From JACPUW01 sp049115495 (GTDB lineage Bacteria; Bacteroidota; Bacteroidia; CAILMK01; JACPUW01): DNA of 64,000 bases. Under the pieces are notes generated by a model. That model was not told the origin of the DNA. It searched no databases and saw nothing but the letters and a program-made list of their open reading frames with translations. The stretch is from the NCBI GenBank assembly GCA_049115495.1, contig JAGDZV010000005.1:62001-126000 (forward strand), read 5' to 3'. Below are positions 1 to 9,800 of this stretch, in pieces. Numbering within the stretch: the stretch's first letter is position 1; each line of letters starts with the position of its first letter. The position numbers were made by a program, and so were the translations under genes.

Positions 1-230
1 ACATTGAGATTTTTACAAGTAATGATAGGAGCTATTTGTTAAGAGTTGGACTCAAAGAAATTGAATTGAGACTTCCTGATGATCAGTTTATACGAGTGCA
101 TAAATCATATATTGTAAACAAGAAACATATTCTAAAATTCAACAGCAACTCTTTGCGTACCCAACAAGGAGAAGTACCTATAGCACGAAGCTATTTCAAT
201 GCTGTGCTTACTTCATTTACCATAATATAA
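1..230 (+). CDS. LytTR-domain response regulator, C-terminal fragment (cut by window start)
   Basis: The reading frame is open from base 3 and ends at the stop at 228-230, so the gene begins outside the window. The visible 75 residues form most of a LytTR DNA-binding domain: an opening strand (IEIFTSNDRSYLLRV), then LPDDQFIRVHKSYIVN, which is the family's hallmark 'F.RvHrSyiVN' segment, and a closing 'g.vpiarsyf' strand. LytTR proteins bind direct repeats upstream of target promoters, usually as the output domain of a two-component regulator of the LytR/AgrA type. The receiver domain, if there is one, is not visible. The gene lies on the same strand as the giant adhesin and ends about 600 bases before it. 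A regulatory link is possible but unproven. An internal TTG at 36 is not the true start. Confidence 0.88.
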   Translation, partial: IEIFTSNDRSYLLRVGLKEIELRLPDDQFIRVHKSYIVNKKHILKFNSNSLRTQQGEVPIARSYFNAVLTSFTII

Positions 231-835
231 AGAGCAACTTGCTTAATTAACACATCACATAATAAGCTCTAATCTTGTTGAGCGCTTAAATCATTTTATA
301 CTTGTTTCGAAATACTTTTCTTAGAAATGAGATAGTTTTTTGGGATTTACGCTGGTTTTGGATTCACAAAGTAAGCTCATCTACAAATTCTTATTATCAC
401 CCTTTTTTTCATTTTGTTATCGGCTTAGTTCCAATGAATAAGGCAGGTTAGTCGGTAAATTCTCTGATTTTAGGTCTAATCCATCACCTGATACGATATA
501 GATGGTAGGCTTTGATGTTTTTTTCTTGATGGTTTGTGTTTTTCCACATGGTGGAATAAAAGTGGTCTTTAAAGGGTCAAATCAATAAAAGTTAACTGTG
601 GATAATTCGTTTTCAATAGAATTTAGGGGGTTAAAGTAAAAATAATCAATTCATGTAGTCTTTGGTATAGTGGTTGTCCAATATATAAGTAAGCTAACAA
701 GGCAGTACTTTGAAAGTCAACACAACACAAAAGGAAATAGAATCTTCGTCGATGAAGGAGTTTATGCTCCAAAACGGCGAAAACAGTAACTATTTAAAGG
801 TTTCGAACAACACATTATCACAAAACACATTGGAA
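231..835. other. Intergenic region before the giant adhesin
   Basis: About 600 bases, AT-rich, with no convincing gene on either strand. No strong terminator follows the LytTR gene. A TTTG preceded by a TA appears near 656-664 and could be part of a Bacteroidota -7 box for the adhesin, but no matching -33 TTG stands at the right distance, so I do not call it. Bases 710-835 are open in the adhesin frame (possible TTG start at 710, ATGs at 752 and 764) but read as a hydrophilic stretch before the signal peptide. I treat them as probable leader. Confidence 0.4.
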
Positions 836-3800
836 ATGAGAGTGAATTTTACTTATCTGTGGTCCATCGCTAAGACCACCTTTTCGCGTCAATATTGGTT
901 GATGCTGCTAATTTTGGGAATAACTTCTTTCCCAAATTTGGAAGCGTTTGCCAATTCAGAAAGCCCGGAGATTATTTCATCTGCGCTTTTCACTCCTCAG
1001 ATGCCACCAGATACTGATCCGCCAATTGTACAACTCTATACTTTAGTTGAGGTACCAGTAGATACTTCTAACGTTATCAACTTTGCAAATCCAAATGATT
1101 TGATACAAAGTATTGTAGAAGCAAGCTCTTATGAGATTTTGTACGACACTATTGCAATTGATTGCGATGATGTTGGTCAAACATTTACCATGGGCGTTAA
1201 AGTAAGAGATGCTTTTGGAAATGAATGGAATGGATCAACCACAGTAAAGCCGGTTGATATTACCCCTCCGGTAATAGAATTTAAGAACAAAGTTGTAGTG
1301 CAGCTTGACGCCAATGGAGAAGCAACGCTTACAAAGAGTAATATAGACTTACAGTCTTATGATCTTTGTGTTGGTAACAATAGAAGTGGTTCAGGATTGG
1401 TTTATAACATCAGCCGTACCAGTTTTGATTGTACCGACCTACCAACAGCTCAAGTAACTGTAACGGTTGTAGATGGTTCAGGCAATAGCGAGTCTGATTC
1501 ATATACCAAATCAGTTGTGAGCAATCAATTGGTTTATGTAAAGAATGATGTTATTGATGAATACTCAGTAACTGTAAACATAGATGACTGCTTACCACCA
1601 GTTGCTCTTTGTGATGATATTGAAGTAACTGTTGGTTCAAATGGTTTCGCAAGTATTTCACCTGCCGATGTTGATCTAGGAAGTTACGACAACTGTACAG
1701 GTGTTTGGTACTCTACTTTAACAGATAGTGTTTTTACTTGTGCAGACGCAGGTACAAAGAAAGTTAGCTTAAGTGTTTATGACTTTGCAGGCAACATGGC
1801 CTGTTGTCCTGTAGAAGTTACTGTCAACTTCCAGGATGAAAAACCTACCGTAATATGTCAAGACATAACAGTTCAGCTAGACGCTAACGGCGAAGCTGAA
1901 ATAACAGCTGCTGATATTGACGGCGGCTCTTTTGATGATTGTGGTATTGAAACCATGACCATTGATAAGACATCTTTTACTTGTTCTGATATAGGAGACA
2001 ACTTCGTAACGCTTACGGTTTGTGACAATCAAGGTCAGTGCAGTGAATGTACAGCTACGGTTAAGGTAATTAGCACAAACGGAGTTGATCTTGATATTGA
2101 TGTAAACAATATTTCTTGTTTTGGTGCCAATGATGGTTCAATTAGCATTAGCGCTACTGGTTTAAGCCTAACATGTGATGGTTTTAGAACACAAACACAA
2201 GGTGGGTGGGGCACATCATGTAATGGTAATAACCCTGGATGTTATAGAGATGCGAATTTCGTTACGGCATTTCCAAGTGGTCTAACAATAGGTTGCACAG
2301 GCGGAAATTCTGCAACATTTACAACTTCTTCGGCTATTCAAAGCTTTTTACCTGCTGGTGGTTCACCGGGTGCTTTAAGCTCAAATGCAATTAATGCAAC
2401 ATCAACATCTGCTGGCGTTTTGGCTGGTCAATTAGTAGCATTAAGTTTAAGTGTAGGTTTTGATGCCGCAGATCCTTCTTTTGGATCTTCACCAGCGAGT
2501 CTTAGTAATCTAAAGATTATTGCAAACGGTTCGCCATTTGATGGAATGACTGTTGGGGAATTCTTAGTTATAGCAAATGAGGTAATTGGAGGTTGTAATA
2601 CGAGTTACTCGTTCTCCGATGTTAACGATATTGCTTCAATGATTAATGAAAACTTTGTAGATGGAACCACCAACAAAGGTGACTTAGAGATTCCATCAAG
2701 TTTTGTTTGGTCAAATGGAGCGACTTCAAATGAAATAACTGATCTAGGTCCTGGAAACTACTCTGTGACCGTTACAAATTGCGGAATTTCTGATTGTCCG
2801 ATTGTTAAAACATTTACAATTTCAGAACCCACAGAGCTTACTGCTACAATTGAGAAAACTGATGCAACATGTGATGGCGAAGAATTAGTTGCTTGTAGTG
2901 TTTCAAGATATAATAGTTCAAGCCACGCCATATGGTTGCCAAACCTTGCAAATGGAGTTTCAAATAAGTTTTGGTTCGAAAATGGAGCAGGTAGCTTTGT
3001 ACAGTACCCTGATGGAACAGCTCACTTAACAGGTGAAATTTATAACGCAAACGATGCTGGAAAAAGATTTGATGTTAGTGTTTGGTTCTATAACAAACGA
3101 GATTGGGCTCAATGGAGCGCTCTTGGAAGAGGTGTAAAGGGAAATTCAGGTACGATAAATGGAAACAATGTTGATTGGACATTTTATGAAATGGATCCAA
3201 ATAAGCAGAATACATTAACGGGCAAATCGGATTATCTAGGGGATGTTTTATACCTTACTCATAAACCAGCCAATCTCAATTATGCGTTTCAAATAGGTGT
3301 TGCAGCAAATGATAAAGATGCAGATTATGGAATGAGTGGTTGGTTTAATTATACTGGTAGCTGGAGTGGTCATGGAGATTTTAATTTTGACGCATCTTGC
3401 ACAACTTTTGAAGCTTGTGATGGTATAGCTACCGTTTCGGTTTCAGGAGGCACAGCACCTTATTCATATTCTTGGTCAAATGGAGCAAATAGTGAGACTG
3501 CAGAATTTCTTTGCGCAGGAACTTATTCTGTAACAATAACCGACGCTAACGGGTGTACAACCACGCAAACAGACATAGTTATTAACGAGCCAAGCGGTTG
3601 TAACGTAACCGATGGTGGTTCAATTGATGGTGGTCAAGCCAATTGTGGTTCATTTGACCCTGTTCAATTTACAAGTATTACTTCTCCAAGTGGTGGCTTA
3701 GGTGCTTTAGAATATAAGTGGATGAGCAGTACGGTTAGCGCTACCTATACCGCTGGAGATAACAATTGGATTGAGATATCAAACTCCAATTCTGAAGACC

Positions 3801-6800
3801 TTGATCTAGGTCTTATTTCACAAACCACGTATGTTGTAAGATTATCACGAAGAGCAGGAAACACTGATTATACAGGAGTGTCTAATGTTATTACTTTAAC
3901 TGTTTACCCTATACCAAGTGTTTCAATTACAAAAAACAATGACATTACATGTTTTGGAGCTGGCGATGGATCAGCAACAGTAAATGTATCATCAGGTACT
4001 GCACCATATTCATACTCGTGGTCATCAGGTTCAACTACAGCTGATGCTGATAATCTTACTGCAGGCACATATACAGTAACTGTAACAGATGCCAACGGTT
4101 GTTCGGCAACTGAGCAGGTGATAATTACTGAGCCCACAGAACTAACCGCAACAGTTACTTCTACCAATCCAACATGTAACGGAGGAAATGATGGAGCAGG
4201 AACTTGTGCAGCTTCAGGCGGAACAGCGCCATACGCTTATGCATGGAGCAATGGCAATAACACAGCAAACGCTCAAAATTTAACTGCCGGAACTTACAAT
4301 GTTGCTGTAACCGATGCCAATGGTTGTTCAGTTACTAAAACTGTTATAATCACTGAGCCATCTGATATAAATGTTTCTGTTGTAAGTAGCGATGTAACTT
4401 GTGGTGGTACAGTAGTAAAAACTTGTACCGTATCAAGATATAATAATAATAGCCATGCGATTTGGCTACCAAACTTGCCAAACGGAGTAAGTAACAAGTT
4501 TTGGTTTACCAACAACGCTGGTACTTTAACCCAATACCCTGACGGAACAGCGCACTTAACAGGAGAAATCTACAATGCTAGCGATGCTGGAAAAAGATTT
4601 GAAGTAAGTGTTTGGTTCTACAACAAAAGAGATTGGGCACAATGGAATGCTTTAGGAAGAAGTATTAAAGGAAATACCAATACTATAAACGGAAACAATG
4701 TTGATTGGACTTTCTATGAGATGGATCCAAACAAACAAAATACTTTAACAGGTTTATCAGACTACCAAGGCGATGTACTAAACCTAACCCATAAACCATC
4801 TAATTTAAATTTTGCATTCCAAATTGGAGTTGGCGCAAATGATAAAGATGGCGATTTCGGTATGAGTGGTTGGTTCAACTATACAGGAAGCTGGAGCGGC
4901 CATGGTGATTTCAACTTTGATGCAAGCTGTTCAGACGATAGCCAATGTGATGGTAGTGCTGTAGCAACAGCTTCAGGAGGTACATCACCTTACACCTATT
5001 CATGGTCAAACGGCGGCAATACAAATACAATTGACGAGCTATGTGAAGGTACTTATACTGTAACTGTAACTGATGCCAACGGGTGCATAAAAACAGAAAC
5101 AGTAACCATTTCTGCACCAGCAGCTCTTACAGCATCAATCAATGCAAACGACCCTGATTGTTCAGCCGGAAACAATGGATCAGCTTCAGTAAGCGTAACA
5201 GGAGGTACATCACCATATACCTACTCATGGTCAAATGGTGCAGCTGCAACATCTATTAGTGGCTTAAATGCCGGAATGTATTCAGTTACAGTAACCGATG
5301 CAAAGGGTTGTCAAACAATAGTTTCAACTACCCTTACATTGCCTTCATGTTGCAACGTAACAAATGGCGGTACCATAAGCGGCAACCAATCTAACTGCGG
5401 ACCATTTGATCCTAATCCAATTACTAGCTTAACATTACCAAGCGGTGGTCTTGGTGGCGTAGAATATGTTTGGTTACAAAGCAACACCTTAGTTCCAAAT
5501 ACAGTAGGTAATCCATATTGGACAGAAGTTCCAAATTCAAATAGTGAAACTTTTGATCCAGGATTAATAACTGAAACTACATACTACATCCGTTGCTCAA
5601 GAAGCATTGGTTGTACTTTTTATGCTGGAGAATCAAATGTTATAACCATTACAGTAAACGCTGCCCCTAGCATATCAATTACAAAAAACAATGACATTAC
5701 ATGTTTTGGAGCTGGTGATGGATCAGCAACAGTAAATGTATCATCAGGTACTGCACCATATTCATACTCATGGTCATCAGGTTCAAATTCAGCAGACGCT
5801 GATAACTTAAATGCAGGTACATATACAGTAACTGTAACAGATGCCAACGGTTGTTCAGCAACTGAGCAGGTAACCATTACCGAGCCTAGCCAATTAGTTG
5901 CTACCACTTCTAGCGTTGATGGTTCATGTTTAAATGCAAATGATGGATCAGCGACAGTAAGTGTAAGCGGTGGTACTTCACCATATAGCTATGATTGGTC
6001 AAATGGCGCAACAACGGCAACAATTAATAATGTAGTGGCCGGTACTTACTCGGTATTGGTAACTGATGCTAATGGCTGTGCTACAACAAAATCGGTAGTT
6101 GTAGATTTTGACGATAATGTAGCTCCGGTAGCTAATTGTAAGAATATTACAGTTCAATTAAGCTCAAATGGAACGGCAACAATTGTAGCTGCAGATGTGA
6201 ACAATGGCTCTACTGATAATTGTGGCATCGGATCAATGACCGTATCGCCAGCAAGCTTTGATTGCTCAAACGTTGGAAGCAATACAGTAACGCTTACCGT
6301 TACTGATGTTAATGGTAATACAGCAACATGTCAATCAACAGTAACAGTTGAAGACAATGTAGCACCAAGCGTATTATGTAAAACGGCTGTTGTTTATTTA
6401 GATGCAAGTGGTAAGGCTCAAGTAACCGTAAGTGATGTAGATAACGGATCTTCAGATGCTTGTGGAATTGATGCCATGTCGGTAAGCCCAACTCAATTTG
6501 ACTGTTCTCATGTAGGAACACCTCAAAGTGTAGTATTATCAGTAACTGATATTTACGGAAATACATCAACTTGTACTACTACTGTAAGTGTTGAAGATAA
6601 TTTGGATCCAGTAGCCAATTGTAAGAATGTAACAGTTGTACTTGATGCCAATGGCAACGCAAGCATAGCTGCTTCTGATATAAATGATGGCTCAACTGAC
6701 AACTGCGGAATAGCAAATTTGAGCTTATCTCAAAAAGATTTTGATTGCTCTCACATAGGAAATAATAGCATTACACTCACGGTTGAAGATGTTAACGGAA

Positions 6801-9800
6801 ACATTTCAACTTGTGCATCTACTATAACTGTAGTTGACGATGAAGACCCTACGATTTCAGGTGTTCCGGCTACAGTTACTGTTACGGCAAACGCCAACGA
6901 CTGTACACCATCAGTTTCATGGACTCCACCTACAGCGAATGACAACTGTACAGTAAGCCTTACATCTAATTACAACCAAGGTGATGATTTCCCAATTGGT
7001 TCAACAACGGTAACTTATACTGCCGAAGATGGTTCTGGAAATACGGCAACTGCTTCATTTAATGTTGTAGTAAACGCATCTCCAATAGTGGTTAATGTAA
7101 ACACTAGCGATGTAAGCTGTAATGGCGGTGCTGATGGTTCTGCAACAACAACTGTTAGTGGTGGTTGTGAGCCATACTCTTACTTGTGGTCTACAAATAG
7201 TACATCAACAAGTATCAGCGGATTATCGGCAGGAAATTATTCAATAACCATAACAGATGCCAATGGTAATTCTAAATCTGTAAACTTTACAGTGGGCGAA
7301 GCAAGTAAATTGGTAGCTACTGTTAGTGGTTCTGACCCTACATGTGCAACGGGTACTGATGGCTCTGCGACAGTTAACGTTAGTGGTGGTACATCTCCTT
7401 ACTCATATACATGGAGCAATAATGCCACTACATCAAGCATTAGCGGCTTAAGTTCAGGTACCTATAGTGTAACAATTACAGATGCTAATGGCTGTACAAC
7501 AACAGGTTCAGTTTCAATTGCACGTCCATTATGTTGTAACGTAACAAGTGGTGGTACCATTGGTAACGGTCAAGAAAATTGCGGTCCTTTTAATCCTGCA
7601 GCAATAACAAATACAATTAGCCCATCAGGGGGTCTTGGAGCACTTGAGTACTTATGGTTGCAAAGCAATGTAAATGTTCCAAATACAGTTGGAAACAGCG
7701 CATGGTCTCCAATTCCAAATTCAAATGCGGCTACTTATGATCCAGGTCAAATTACTCAAACTACATACTACATAAGATGTGCAAGAAGAGTAGGTTGTAC
7801 AGATTGGATAGGTGAATCTAATATTATAGCAATGATTGTTAACCCAGTACCAACAGTAAGCCTACAGGCACCGGCTACAGTATGTACAGGTGGAAACGAT
7901 GGAACCATTGACCTTACGGTTGGTAGCGGTACAGCTCCTTTTACTTATGCTTGGACCAAGAATGGTTTGCCATTTGACAATACTGAAGATTTAACCAATC
8001 TTGATGGTGGAATTTACGAAGTAACTGTTACCGATGCAAAAGGATGTTCTGCAACGGGTAGTGTTACAATAGGTATACAAGATGCTTTTGATCTTGAGGC
8101 AGTAATTGATGATGTAAACTGTTTTGGTGGAAACACAGGAGAAATTGATCTATCAATAAATGGCTCAAGTACCAACACATCAACAATGACTATTGATGAA
8201 GATATTTGGGTTGAAGACTTTGAAGATCTTGCCCTTTGTGTATCAAATGATAATGGTTCTACGGCTTGGTCTGTTTCAGGCTATGCCACTGGTTATGCGC
8301 AAGTAAAATCAATTAGCGGAAGCAAGGCATTTGATATGAACAATACAGATAATACAATTACTTGGAAGTCTGAATCAATTGATATTTCAAATCACACAGA
8401 TGTTGAGATTTCAGCAAAACTGTACGATTATGGTAATTTAGAGTCAGGTGATTTTATAAAAGTATACTACCAGATAGATGGTGGAAATGAAGTAGCTCTA
8501 ACAAACGGTATACATCATGATGACTTTGGATGTGAAACGGCGACAGCTACTGGTTTGTCAGGTAATTCAATTAAGCTAATTATATACACCAAAAACTCTT
8601 CTTCAAGCGAATATCACTGGTTTGATGATGTAACAGTTTCGGGTTCAAGAACGGTTACATATACCACATCTGACGTTTGGGTTGAGACATTTGAAGATAA
8701 CAGCCTATATGCAACATCTGATAATGGAACAACCGCTTGGCATAGCTGGAAGAACTCTTCAAGTAACTATGCTAAAGTAAAATCAAACAATGCTGGTAAG
8801 GTATTCCAAATGTCAGACGGTGATGCCAAATGGTATTCTGAGAAAATTGACATTTCAAACATGGCCAATGTAAGTGTAGATATTGAATTAGGTTCAGTGC
8901 AAGGAAACGAGCTTGATGCAAGCGGATCTTATGTAGACTGGATTAGAGTTTACTACCGCTTAGACAACGGAAGTTGGGAGTTTTTTGATACCAATTATGA
9001 TACAAAAGGAGAATTAAGCAGTAATAATATTCATGCCACTGTAGCCGGATTAAACGGAGATGACCTTGAACTTAAAGTTTGGGCGCATTCTACAACAACA
9101 AGTGAATACTATTTTGTAGACAATGTAACTGTAACGGCAAACACACCGGGTAACAGTTCAAACTACACCATACTTTGGTCAAACAATGAAACTACTGAAG
9201 ATATTACAGACCTTACAGCCGGAAACTATACGGTAACAGTAACTGATGTAAACGGATGTTCTGTAACAAAACAGTTTGTGGTTACTCAACCAAACGAGTT
9301 AGAGTTAAATGCTAATGTTGCTAAGGTATCTTGCCCAAGTACACCGGCTCAGCCAATATGCGAAGACGGAATCAAGGCTTTAGAAATACTTTTCACAGGT
9401 GCTAACGGAACAGACGTTGTTGTGAAAGATGCTAACGGAATTACCCTAGGGTCGTTTGTTAATGTAGATAATGGCGACATCTTATCTGTAACATCTTCAA
9501 GTGCCATTCAAGGACCAATAGAACTTTGTACCCCTTCTTGTGCAGGCAAACAAAATGGCCAAAATATTGCTCAGGGATGCCAGCCTAGTGTAAATGCGAC
9601 TTTCTCATGTAACAATGAGAGCGTTTATGTTTGTTCATCTAAGGACTTGTCAAATGTTGTATTGAAATTCTCTGACGGCACAGAATATAAATTCGACAAC
9701 TTAAGTGTTGGCAAATGCCATACCTTCTCAGGAAATGGTTCAAATGCTGGCAAAGAGATAGTTGGTGTTTGGATTAAGTCGGGTTGTAATTCTAGTAATG

